From NCBI GenBank assembly GCA_028673005.1, contig CM054114.1:15625516-15689515 (forward strand): DNA of 64,000 bases, written 5' to 3'. Position 1 is the stretch's first letter, and each line of letters begins with the position of its first letter. Under the pieces are notes generated by a model. The model saw nothing but the letters and a program-made list of their open reading frames with translations, did not search any database and was not told where the DNA came from. This document shows, in pieces, positions 10,233-21,100 of the stretch. Origin of the DNA: Tanypteryx hageni. Its lineage: Eukaryota; Arthropoda; Insecta; Odonata; Petaluridae. A program made the position numbers and the translations under genes.

Positions 10233-10667
10233 TTGAGCGTTATAAAATTCGAACGGGATATTAAATTGAACACGCGTATTTTCGTTCGACAGAAACAATA
10301 CCTGCATTTATTAGACTATACCGAATCCGAGTCCATCAATAGTTGTTGCAATGGCTACACTCTCGTAATGAGCGATAAAAACTGCAAAGACGGCAGTATT
10401 TACGCGAAATTCGAAGAAATTCGAAGAAATACGATCGATGAGGAGCGTTTTACGATGAAAATTAGAATTTCCACTCCTCTCAGAGAACGGTACAAATCCC
10501 GCTCCAATATTACAATTCTAAGATATTTTAATGTGCAAGAGAAAATTGCCCTGCTCGGTGGATTTCAGATTTCCCATGTAAATGAAACTGGAAGGATAGT
10601 TCCCGGTTTCAAACCCGGGACTTCAATTTTCGCAACGAAAACTATCCTTGGATCTCGGCCCAAGTAG
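10233..10667 (+). other. Unrecognised 144-residue ORF with a partial second copy at 38,900-39,172
   Basis: The ORF has a real stop but begins at a non-ATG codon. Its segment around YKSRSNITILRYFNV (about 10,490-10,535) is matched at both DNA and protein level by the minus-strand ORF at 38,903-39,172 (YKSRSDITILRYFKV). Because the second copy lies inside a repetitive insertion, I favour a dispersed repeat carrying an old coding segment rather than a host gene. The ORF also runs through the three-stem structure at 10,592-10,649. No known domain seen. Confidence 0.4.
10592..10649. other. Compact three-stem inverted-repeat structure
   Basis: AAGGATAGTT (10,592-10,601) and AACTATCCTT (10,640-10,649) are perfect 10-bp complements. 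Between them lie two hairpins, CCCGGTTTCAAACCCGGG and TTTTCGCAACGAAAA. It resembles a three-way junction; it lacks clear tRNA A and B boxes. Confidence 0.5.
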
Positions 10668-11630
10668 CAAAAGATTTCCACCAAGTGTGCGACAGCTTTT
10701 GGGTTCCTCTGTATAAAGTGCGAATTATGAAGGCAGGAACGGAATTATCTCACAGGACAAGTACCGAAGATTTCTCCAATGTTTGACAAAATGAAACGGT
10801 CTCGTATGAGAGTTTAAAACAGGTGACTGTCTGATGTGTGATTGCCTTATTGTTAGACACACTCCACTACGGGAGGAGTTTCCTAATGAGTGACGTAGTG
10901 ATTCATAAAGGTATTTTTAAATTTAAATTACTTCGACAATTTTTTTATCGTTTTAAAATGACAATGCTGCTAAAACTAATATGCTTAATTTTTCACCAGA
11001 TATAATTAAGCGATAATTAAATATAATTCTCCTGCGTAAAAAAATTAGCCGTGTATAATTACTTTCTAAAGATTGGGATGTAAAAAAACTGTAAGAAAAA
11101 GGACATTTAGCAGGAGAGAAAAAAATTCGGCAAGCGGGAGTCTCGAATGCCAAAAGCACAGGACGCGAGACTTATGTTAGGCGACATCTCCAGCATACAG
11201 ACACCTGAGATAGCGAAGTTACAAGCATTTGAGAAAATTGGTCCATTTTTTTGCACTTTTTAATTAATTATTTCTCTTAAACTTAAAGCCATTGGTTCGA
11301 AATTCCGAAAAGGTATTCTTATAGATATTCAACAACACTCTCCACTGGTAGAAGATGAACCGAATCTGTGAGTTACAGTCCGTAGCGTCTGCTTGTACGA
11401 TATCTAGAATTTTTTACTCCAGAGTCTTTCTTTAATGTATATATTGTATAAATCAAAATAACGTTAAATTTATTTATAAAATCATAAATTCCTTTTGGTT
11501 TCATTTTTAAAGCAATTTTTAGTAAATTTAGAAATTCTCGTTCAAGTTAAAAACTATTTTCATGTATACAGTGAAACATTTTTTAAAAATTGTTTACATG
11601 TTAAAAATATCGACTGGAACAGATCATTCC
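10668..11630. other. AT-rich stretch, nothing recognised
   Basis: I see no conserved ORF, repeat or splice-flanked exon here. Confidence 0.55.
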
Positions 11631-11639
11631 TCAAAATTA

Positions 11640-13004
11640 AATAATTACATCAACAATCCTACTAAACTATATCGAATGTGATATCACATTATTCTCTGAG
11701 ACTTGGCTTACACGCAATATATGCGATTCCCAATCGGCACTTTTTAATTATGAAATTTAGAGAACTGATTGCAGTGATTGTACTGTCATTATGAAAAGGG
11801 AAGGTGTTATGCTAATTGGTGTTAATTTTATATTTAAATCTTATCAACTTTAAGCTACATCCTCGTGTAACATTGAACACAATTTTCTCACGGTGTCATC
11901 TCCATCTCTTAAACTAATTAATAATGTGTTTACATTCCTCCCAAATCTGACCAAAGCATATACCAAAAATATGGTGAAGAAGTAAATCGTCTTGCATATT
12001 TGTGTGCAGACGCCAATTCGCTTATGTTTGGCGGTTCAATTTGCCAGGTAATAATTGGTCAACATTCTTTCCTGAAGTTAACCTCACTGCTAATATCTGA
12101 ATTTTGTACAAAAAACTTAGTTACCAACCAATATGGCGAGATTCTGGATTTGTGTTTAACAGATATTACAAGTGTTTATGATGTTGATGTGGCTTTTGCC
12201 TTGTATTGTCTATCATCCCCTCTTATGGGTGAACTTCATGTAGGTGTATCCCCATATGCAGATATTAATTTTGAAACTTTCATCTTTAGGAAAGGGAACT
12301 ATTCTGCAGTGATAGATTACTTTAGCTCTATAGATTGGTTTATATTGACTGAATTACAATTAGATGATGCAGTTTGTTATTTTTATGATATTGTAAATAA
12401 TGCCATTAATCTGTATGTTCCTGAAATTTTACACAAGAGTGGATCATCCCACTTACCCAACTGGTTTGGTAAAGAATTAATTTCATTAATATATGATAAG
12501 AAAATAGCCCACAAGAAGCTTAAAATAAGTACATCTAGTGTAGATTACAATTCTTTTGCATCTCTTCATGCTATATGTCATTGTCAAAAGTCTGTTACCT
12601 CTCTTATATTAGTTCTGTTCAAGATTCCATTCCATTGAATACAAGTAGATTGTGGAATTATGTTCATTTCAGGAATCTGCTAATCTCTTTGTTGAACATC
12701 ATTCCAGCGTATATTCTACTCCAAGTAACATAATACCACAATACCAGTATTCTCATACAGTTAATTTACACTCTTGTGGTGTGACTCAATTAAGTGTTCT
12801 TAATGCCTTTAGTATGCTTGATGTAAATAAGGGCACTGGGCCTCCTCTCTTGCTGAAGCGCTGCTCTAACTTTTTAACTTATCCTCTTATTATATTTTTT
12901 AATTAGTCACTTAATGATGGCCATTTCTAGATGTTTGGAAGGATAATTTCATGATTCCTGTCCATGAAGCAAATAGTAAATCATTTGTAAAGACCAATAG
13001 TAAG
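11640..13004 (+). mobile_element. Jockey-like LINE fragment (endonuclease to start of RT)
   Basis: The fragment starts with an AP-endonuclease piece (DITLFSETWLTRNICDS near 11,690). After frameshifts, the ORF at 12,000-12,638 covers the endonuclease end (EILDLCLTDITSVYDVDV) and the linker before the RT (IDWF, then VPEILHKSGSSHLPNWFGK, KKIAHKKLK). The ORF at 12,652-12,906 holds the RT entry motif LDVNKGTGPPLLLKRCSNFL. Similarity ends at about 13,004, exactly where the Tigger-like sequence begins, so the LINE was interrupted or truncated there. No catalytic YADD box is present. Confidence 0.8.
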
Positions 13005-13005
13005 T

Positions 13006-14881
13006 AGGGGAAGGCATGGTAAAGTGGCCATGTCTGGTAAAGTGGCCGTGTTACTTTTCAATGTCTGTTTAGTGCTGCACCCATGCAGGAATTATGTAAA
13101 CTCGGAGGGCAGGGCGTTCTCAGTTGCCTTGCAAATGTGAAGGAAGGATGCATTTATTTTTACATACTTGAAGTATATTAAGAACATTCAGATACAAATG
13201 TCATGTTATAAGTCATATATTTTAAGAATTAAAAATTTTCCAATAGACAAGTACATATACACAATCTGTATTTTATGAATTTTTTTCATTTGAAATATGT
13301 TAAGACAATACAGATACAAATGTTATATGTCATTCATTTAAAAAAATAAAAAAATTTCAGTTGTTTAGATGGAGTAACGTGTTGTTTAACTGAATGGATT
13401 TTTTATAAGCATGACATCGTTAACAGTTGAATCAGACTCTAGTTCAATGTAATGCAAAACTACATCTAGGGCATCCTTAGCTGCTGTATGAGGTGTTTTT
13501 GGCTCTTATTTAATTCTTCTTCCTCTTCAAACTTTTATCCTTCTGTTTCCATCACAGCCTGTATGATTTCTGCATCCTTCATAATTTCATTCTCCAATAA
13601 ATAGTCACCTTGAATCCATTGCTTTATGTCTTCTTGCTGTAAATCTTCAGAACCTTCAATTTGCCTTGCATCACTTAATAGACTTTATTCATTTTTAACA
13701 TCGATATCATACTCAAGGCAAAGTTTTCTTCAAGATTTGGTAAAAGTTGAACTCTTGGATTTTGTTCCAAGATTGTGCTAAGTTATAAACAACATCTTTG
13801 ATGCAGATGTCTTTCAAGGATTCCATTGTACCTATATTTTTATCTTCTATTTTTTAAAAACTGAAATCAGAAATTTTCGCCTGTATCTTCTATTTAAGCT
13901 TTCTAAAACCCCTTGATCCATAGGCTGAATTAAGGATGTTACATTCGCTGGTAGAAATATTACCTTTTTGTCCCTATCTTTGAGTTCCTCGCAATTGGGA
14001 TGTGAAGGAGCATTAACCAGAATGAGAATTGCTTTTCCAGGTAAGTTCAGTATTTTCAAATGTCTTCATACAGAAGATACAAACTCATGAAAAACCATTC
14101 TCTGAATAATGCAGAATCCATTCAGGTTGATTTTTGTGATTGGTAATAAACTGGTAAAGACAAACGATTTATACTTGTAAAAGCTCTGGAATTTTTTGAT
14201 TTACCAACAATAAATGCGGCAAATTGTGAGTTCCAGCTGCATTGCTGCAGGCGGCTACATGAGTCATTCTTTGAATTTTTTGTATCCTGATGCTGCAGGA
14301 TCATCCTTCTTTGCCTTCGTTTTTGTTCGTAACATCTTGTAATTTAGACCCATTTCGTCTATATTGTAGAGTTGTCCTCCAACTGATTTATCTCCGTCGA
14401 TAAGCTCTCTTAAATCCTGTGAAAATTTCTGAGCAGCATGCTGATCAGACGATAACTTTTCACCAGTGATGATTAATACATGGATACCATGACGTTTTTT
14501 TCCAATGTCCAAGCAATCCGTTACTTGCAGTAAATTTCTGGGCACCACCAATTTTTCGATTTAGGGTTAGGTCCTTTTCCTTGGGTATGGGTCCACTGAT
14601 TGAAATTCCAAGATGTCTTTCTTGCATTAACCACAGCCATAATGCATCTTCTAAAATTTACAATTTTGGTCACTTTAATATTGAATGGGAAGATAAAGAC
14701 TCTTGTGTTGCAATCTGACTGCAAAATCCTTCTAGATTCATGCGATTTTTTCAAGTCTTTTACAGTAGTCGCTCCAACACCTAATTTCACAGAAATTTGT
14801 CTTACTGACTCACCCTTATCAATTCTTTCCAGAGCATCAAGATTAGTTTTCATGGAAACAACCACACACAGCTCATTTTAA
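13006..14881 (-). mobile_element. Tigger/pogo-type (Tc1/mariner superfamily) relic
   Basis: The left end carries GTAGGGGAAGGCATGG followed by two copies of GGTAAAGTGGCC 18 bp apart, which looks like a terminus with subterminal repeats. The decayed transposase lies on the minus strand between 13,847 and 14,865. I could not find a matching inverted repeat on the right, so that end is probably truncated near 14,881-15,050. Confidence 0.7.
13847..14865 (-). pseudogene. Tigger/CENPB-like transposase pseudogene
   Basis: Reading the minus strand downward: a psq-type helix-turn-helix (ALERIDKGESVRQISVKLGV), a decayed CENPB-type HTH (FNQWTHTQGKGPNPKSKN, then DIGKKRHGIHVL, EKLSSDQHAAQKF), the first catalytic region QLYNIDEMGLNYKML, and the second catalytic region ILILVNAPSHPNCEELKDRD with the downstream FLPANVTSLIQPMDQGVLE. 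The usual DNAPSHP has become VNAPSHP, so a catalytic Asp is replaced. At least three frameshifts separate the pieces. The family transposes DNA by a cut-and-paste DDE/D mechanism in the nucleus; this copy cannot. Confidence 0.85.
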
Positions 14882-15620
14882 TTTAACTACACTTTCTAGT
14901 GGAAGGTCCCGAACCGGCATAAATTTTTATACAAAATAATTAATAATACATTTGATTGCCCTAATTTATTATCGCTTATAAATTTAAGGATCCCTGCTCA
15001 CTCAATAAGCTTTTTGTGCCATGCCATCTAGGTTATCATAGAAATAATTACACTTTTAATTCACCTATTACAAGTGTTGGAAGGCTAGTCTACAGTTGAT
15101 TTGTTCAGATCTCTCCAAGTATATAAAAGGAAATTAAGGTTTTTATTTGACTTTGAAATATAAGCATGATTAGGTGTATATATAAAATGATTTTAATTGA
15201 TAACTTTCATCTTTTAAATATTATGTGTATGTGAAGTGCAATATAAAATGCATTGTTGTATTAGGTTTTAACAGAGTGAAAGCTTTGATAAATATCAACT
15301 GTCATATTTTTGTAAATTTTATATCTATGGGTATATGTACGGTTATATGAATGTTGCAGGATATTGAATATTCTAAAACATTTATTTGAAACATTTTAAA
15401 AAACCATATGTTATAGCTGCCACAACCACACCACCTACTGGTGATTATTGCTAACAATTGACGTTAGTTATGTCTTACTAACGCTCCTTTTAATTTTCTC
15501 AATTGTTGGAGATTCCTGGCTATATCCAGTATCAGAAGGCTATGGTATCAATCTATTTGTGTTCATTGTGAAGCCTTAAAAATTTCTCGCAGTTCCTTAA
15601 AAAATTCATTATCATTTAAC
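14882..15620. other. AT-rich stretch, nothing recognised
   Basis: No supported feature. A weak LINE-like phrase near 15,500 is too degraded to assign. Confidence 0.5.
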
Positions 15621-15639
15621 CTGTTTGGAATTTTTAGAA

Positions 15640-16240
15640 ATATTAATCATGGTCAAAGTAATGTGGTTGCCACATCAGATTTTTTGAAATATTTGCTTTT
15701 ATATATGAAATTAGATTACCTCAAATTAATCCCTTAAAAGGTATTAGACATAGAGATGATGATAATATTAAGCCAATGGAGGAATTATATCTTGGAATAA
15801 AAGTTAAATTGAGCTTAGAAATTCAACTAATATTGACCTTGGAGAAATTAGAAACTTTCTAAATAGCTCTTTGGAGTTTCTAATTGTGAGTGCTTCCCAA
15901 ATTTTGAAAAAAGATTTGAATTTGAATCAGTGGCTTCAAAATCCCTACAAATGCTGATCTAAAGAGGTGTTTAAAAAACAAGTAGCTTCCCTAATTAATC
16001 TTATTTTAACCTTTGAACATTTGCCTTCTTCAGAAATTCAAATGACTGATAGTGAATGGAGACAGCAAAGAAACATGTTAAAGAGTTTAGAAGTAAATTA
16101 CAGTATGAGACCTAAAGTATAGTGAAGTAGTGGAAATGAAGCAAATAGACGATGAAGAAATTTTTCCTAAGCTATTTAAATTTATAGTTGCATTATATAT
16201 TCCTAACAGAGGTATTTCATTTTTCATTAATAAATAATTA
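15640..16240 (+). pseudogene. Degraded coding sequence of unknown origin
   Basis: Reading frames are broken but readable pieces remain, such as DLNLNQWLQNPYKC near 15,920 and LTFEHLPSSEIQMTDSEWRQ near 16,010. The texture is that of a decayed transposase or cellular gene; I cannot assign the family. From 16,241 to 16,980 I see nothing else, only a non-ATG ORF at 16,648-16,860 without motifs. Confidence 0.3.
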
Positions 16241-16984
16241 TTTTTATAAAAAACATTTATTTCTTTAGTAAATCAAGTAAAATAACCGTGTTTAGTTTTT
16301 CCTAAATTTACATATTTAAAATGGAATTTTGACCATAAATATTCCTTTAACAGATAATTCTACAGATTTTTCTTTCCGATTCTACAGATGTTTAAAGTTT
16401 TGGAAAGGCAACATTGTTACAATATCCAAATTATTCAGACCTGAAAAGAATTGTAAAACCATACAATAAAAAACCACTGAATGCTAAAAAAATTATATAA
16501 TTAAAAAGATGAAATGCTATGGAGGCATTTCACACTAGATGTTTCTGAACCATAGGTGGCTAGAACTTAGGTAATGACTGCACTGTATGCTACCAAAAAC
16601 TAAATTTTAAGTTTTTAGCAAAATGATATAAGTAAATTTAGCGAGGCTTGTTCAAGCATAGCAGCAACACTAACATTTTGGCTGCTTTGAGATTCTTTGA
16701 AATCATAGTTAGAGCAGGTTCTCAAAAGTTGACTTGCAATTGTCCTGGATATCCAGTTGAAAGACAACGTGTTGGCCTCTGTGGTCTTAGCATTATTGAT
16801 TCAGGTATGAGATTGAAATTCCCTGGAGTTCAAGCATCCCTGTACATCGTGAATGTTTAATATTTCAGTGATGGATTACCCCTTTACCCTTCTATTTGAG
16901 GAGAATTCATCATAATATCTTAGCTGTTGCTCCTCAACAATGAAATTTTAGTTATAAAATTAATTGAGACATTCTGAACCTGCA

Positions 16985-17275
16985 ATAAAAGATTTATTAT
17001 TATTATTTAATTCACAGGCATAAGGCCATTACAAAATAAAATGAACATTTTCAAAATTGGTAGTAAAGTACTTGAAATATGATTCCCCAAAGAAAAACAG
17101 CAGGCCTGAATCCTGCGAAAGTAGGATTTTTTCCTAGGTCGTCCAGCCTCCTGTTTGTGTGGTTTGAGAAGCCTGCACTGGGATTCTCTCCTTCTCTGTG
17201 AGTGTTTTCAGTGTGGAAGGAGCTATGGCTATAATAATCCAAGAAGAGGTTGATTAGCCAAAACTACACACACAC
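16985..17275 (-). repeat. Dispersed repeat, shared with 56,206-56,280 and 56,820-56,870
   Basis: The sequence GGCTATAATAATCCAAGAAG with AGGTTGATTAG at 17,225-17,260 recurs at about 56,825 and, inverted, at 56,207-56,240. The CTCCTTCCAC extension is shared with the last. An (ATT)n tract at 16,993-17,005 next to it may be the tail of a retroelement. The unit may belong to the ends of a larger transposon family. Confidence 0.55.
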
Positions 17276-17289
17276 ATTTCATTCATAAT

Positions 17290-17720
17290 TAAGAAATTTC
17301 ATCTCCACTACTTGAATATTTCATAGCATCATTTCTCTGCAACTGTTTGTTATTGCATTTTAATGTCATTTCAGAATCATATTGTACTTTTTCACCACAT
17401 TGCACGATTTTGTAGTAGCAGAGAAGAAATTGTAAAATTCCTTCCCCACAGAATAGCAACCTATTACTTTGTACTATATTTTATCCCAGGCATTCGCAAC
17501 TAAATTTAATGAATGAGCTGTGCTGGGAATAAAAATCCTCTGGGGTTTATTTTTTGTATCCTGATTTACTCACCCATATGTTTGATTCATTATCATTGTA
17601 ATGTTGTTCTCTAATATGTTTGATTGATAATTTTACCTTATTCAGCTCCTTAAATAGAGAATCTGTTAACTTTCACCGTTGATATTAAAACAATTTGCTA
17701 ATTACCTTAATTTGGTATTT
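17290..17720 (-). pseudogene. hAT transposase fragment (ZMYM/DUF4371-like group)
   Basis: On the minus strand, with frameshifts, the translation gives DSLFKELNKVKLSIKHIRE, then an AHSLNLVANAWD-like segment (CxxHSLNLV is the hallmark after the first catalytic block of these hAT proteins) and KEFYNFFSATTK. The parallel fragment at 52,100-52,500 carries KELYNFSSASKKRWEVLNKY. Both are debris from the same broad hAT group. Confidence 0.65.
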
Positions 17721-17820
17721 ATATAGAATGGAATGTTATAAAAAATACCGGATCTATTTAAACTAAATTTCTTATGGCCACCGTTACATCAGCTATATCG
17801 GTCGTGGAAGGTTATCTGGT

Positions 17821-18620
17821 GCAAAATAACTATAGGCCGGCCCTATGAAAAGGGTGGGGGGGGGGGCATTTGGCCTGAGCCTCATGCTTAAAGGGGCCTC
17901 AAATTTTGGCAGTTGTTCAAAGATGGATTTATGCACAGGCACTATATGGGGGCCTCATCGAAAGAGGGCCCTTTTTCTTCTTTCTTTCAAAAAAGATGAA
18001 TTGACATCGAATGTAACTTACAGTTTGATTTATAATCGATAATTAATCAATTTGCACAAAAGCTAGAAGAGCATTTCATAAATAAAGTCTATTCAAATAT
18101 TTTATTAGCTTATAGGTAATTTTATTTATTCATCTTTTTATTCATCGAAATATCAATAATGAATGCCAAAAACATATGTACAATACCATTACATTATTTG
18201 AAGGACATCCAGGTATTATGTGACACAAGTTCCCCAGGTTTGATAAACGATATAATCCCTCAATTAGATCCTAACCTCTCCTCTTACGCAACGCAGAGAA
18301 TTTTTCATCTTGCACTCACTTTTTAAAAAAATTTATCTAGAGGGCCATTTGAATGTGCTCTGCATTATTGGCTTGGTGGAAAGCACTGTCGGCAACATAT
18401 TTTTTCGGATCATATCTTTTCTTTAGGAGGTCAGAAGATTTTATGAAAGAGTGCTACGTAGTGCAAGCTTGAACCTCCTACCCCCAGTGTAATCCGCTGT
18501 AACCATTCAGCGAACCCTGACCGCCAAAGTGGGCTACATAATGCCTAATATTTTTATATTTATTACGGTGAGGAGCCTCAAAATCTGGATGTGGCTCGGA
18601 CCTCTCTGAGTCTCACTGGG
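17821..18620. repeat. Unclassified repeat region with a poly-G tract
   Basis: A run of G lies at 17,857-17,867. GGGGCCTC-type phrases occur at about 17,890 and 18,560, and the ends (CAAAATAACTATAGGCC near 17,821; GCCTTTACTACAGGTTATTTGG near 18,620) are loosely inverted. It may be a degraded DNA transposon. No ORF. Confidence 0.35.
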
Positions 18621-18857
18621 GGCCTTTACTACAGGTTATTTGGTAATAAAGTTCTATTGCATAAAAATATACGAAAATCTTTATATAAATTTTTATGGCA
18701 CGTAGAAAAAGGGCAACTTTTAAAAATTACTAGAAATTCTTTCAAATTTTCATTGATATCGCCAGAAATTCTAATATACCACTAGATGGAATATTTGCTC
18801 ACCAGATGGTAGGCTCATTCTAGCAGATCTACCAGATCAAGTAGAAATTCCAATAAG

Positions 18858-19064
18858 TTGGCAACGCTGGACGCCGAAGCGGGAGGCTGCGAAACCTCCA
18901 CGCCCTCCCCTTCCCCCGCGTCGCCCTTCGCCGCGGCGCCCGAGGGGGCGGCGTTTACGTCCGACACCCTCACTCCCCCTCCTCCCCCGCATCAACTTCG
19001 CCTCCCGCCGGAGACACGTTCAGGACCTCCACCTGAACAGGAAAGAAAGAGAGAGAGAAAATAA
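18858..19064. other. GC-rich island, possible host exon
   Basis: About 200 bp are far richer in GC than anything nearby. The plus strand is open for 68 residues (Pro/Ala-rich, e.g. TSTPSPSPASPFAAAPEGAA) ending in a stop. The minus strand has a convincing acceptor (long CT tract then TTCAG at 19,036-19,060) followed by VEVLNVSPAGGEVDAGEEGE and a TGA, which would make a short terminal exon; the frame beyond that TGA is open again if one base is shifted. I cannot decide the strand. A CpG-rich promoter is another possibility. Confidence 0.4.
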
Positions 19065-19089
19065 ATGAGTATCGCCGTCGATGTATGTT

Positions 19090-19770
19090 AAGCATGGTTT
19101 AGCGTGTATTTTGATGCCAAAGTTCGATATTTAGTATTTTTGGGATATATGGCGTAGTTAGTATTATTTGTGACGCAAGGCTGTACGATTAGGTGGATGT
19201 AAGCAAAATCCTTGTAGCCATTTTTGAGTAAATAGAATTTTTCAAAATATCCTACAAAAAAGTACTCTTAATGTAGCGCAATATCGTTCATGTCTTCAGA
19301 TTGTCTTTTATGAATGATATAATCCACTAATATCAGATATCATTCGGTATTAGTTTAACCGTAATGCTGTAGTTAGATTTTAAGTGGATCTCGGCGAATG
19401 CGTGAAGTCATAGGGCTTAGGTAAGGTCGCTTAGCGTAGATTTTAATGCCACTGGAAGCCATATAGTGATTGTAAGAGTCATATGGCTTAAGCAGTATTA
19501 TTTGTGACATCAGGATCTACAATTGGAGAGATTTTAATAAAATTCCCTCCAGCCATTTCTGAGTAAATAAAATGTTTCTAAAAATCATGAAGAATAAACT
19601 ACCTTTAATTTTTGTGCAATGTCACTTTTCTGAAAATGGGGTCTGCAAAAGATGATATTTTGCCCAAATACGAGATATGATTCGATTTTATGTACGCGTT
19701 TGGGCTGTAGAACAGCGAACAGACAGACAGAGGGGCAGACGGCATGGCGAAAACCAAGGCAGTATATTAT
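19090..19770. repeat. Diverged tandem repeat, about 330-bp monomer, two copies
   Basis: TAGTATTATTTGTGAC, CAGCCATTT-type and GAGTAAATA-type phrases recur in the same order near 19,155-19,250 and 19,485-19,575. The second copy ends with ACAGACAGACAGAGGGGCAGAC. This layout (a GAGTAAA phrase followed by a GACAGAC run) resembles the element at 40,678-41,245. Confidence 0.65.
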
Positions 19771-19864
19771 AGATAATGATTGAATGAAATAGTAGATACA
19801 AAAAACCGTATTAGATCCGATATAATAATTCTGACGGGCAGGGGCGAATATAGGGCCAGACGAT

Positions 19865-19880
19865 CTAGGCGGCCGCCTAG
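19865..19880. repeat. 16-bp perfect palindrome
   Basis: CTAGGCGGCCGCCTAG is self-complementary. It sits in a GC-rich patch that may be the end of a degraded hAT-type element. From here to 20,540 nothing else is recognised. Confidence 0.6.
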
Positions 19881-20911
19881 GACAGACGTCGGCACCCTTT
19901 TTCACAAGAAGAGACACATTTTCAAATAATGAATAACGCGTAACATAAGAAGAGCAGCAGTTATTGGCGGATCCACGGGGGATGACGGGGGCGATCATCC
20001 ACCCCATTAGTCTTGCCGTCGTTTCACGTTTTGCGACTATCACTGTTAAAAAACGGTTCTTCTAATAATAGGCCCATCTTTTTATTTTTCCGCAATTTTT
20101 ATTAAAATTATTAACGAAGCCAATTTAGTTGGGGGTGTTTTAACCCATATCTGTCCAGAGGCAACATTTGCTAACAAGCATTTTAGAATTATTCTTCTTT
20201 ACATTAGAGCGACCTGAAAATGTAGTGATTATATTTATTATAATCTCAATTTATTCTATAGTAAATATATTATTATATTATTTTTGTTTCCATAACCTTT
20301 ATTCAATATTTTCAAATGTTTCTTTATGTTCGTCCATTTCTACTGACCTCTTGTCATCTTTCTACCCTAAGTAGAACATAATTTCTGTAAAAGTTTTATG
20401 ATAATCTCTCTCTCCATCTATTTGTAAATTCTACATTGTGTAAGAGATAACATGAAAAAATAAAGATCTAGAAATCTTATTTATTACCACCGTAGTTGGA
20501 CAACAAACTAAGGTGGCAGATAAGATGTCGCAATTATGTATTATCACTAGACCGCGGATCTTTAGGTAAAAACCTATTTTTTTCCTGAGTAGATATCTCA
20601 ATATGCAATTGTATATATACGTTTCATGAATAATTAACCCCGAAAACGTATATTTTATAGTGCCTAAAAATGCATATTTTGACATTGTCTAAAAATGCCT
20701 ATTTCGACGTTAATGCTTATTTTTGTCATTTTCATGCAAAAAAAACCTAAAAAGGGCTAATTTTCTAAAATAATCGACTATAAAAGCAGATTTTTGTATT
20801 ATTCATATTTTTTAAACTGACTGTACAATGTTCAGTCATGGGTTGGAAATGTCCTTCGCACCACGGTCACGATCAAGTGGCGAACAGCAGCTCGGACCTG
20901 TCTCGCGTTCG

Positions 20912-21040
20912 GCGGGGTTATTCTGTTTCCCAGTGTCACGTGATACGACAATGTAACAATGCCTTTAATCTGATGTTGCGTTTATTCCTCGTTGTTACAT
21001 TGTCATATCGTGCGACACGGGAAAACGAGAATAACCCCGC
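20912..21040. repeat. 48-bp-arm imperfect palindrome upstream of the hAT transposase
   Basis: Arms 20,912-20,959 and 20,992-21,040 are inverted repeats (GCGGGGTTATTCT on one side, AGAATAACCCCGC-like on the other) around a 32-bp loop. It lies in the 5' region of the hAT element and could be a small nested foldback insertion. Confidence 0.75.
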
Positions 21041-21100
21041 AGTCCATCTCCAGAATGCAGAGGGTAAAGGTGAGAAGTGTGAACGTGAAAATTGTGAAAG

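Noticed and set aside
10592..10649. tRNA gene
   Set aside because: The CCCGG hairpin resembles a T arm, but D and anticodon arms and the A box are absent.
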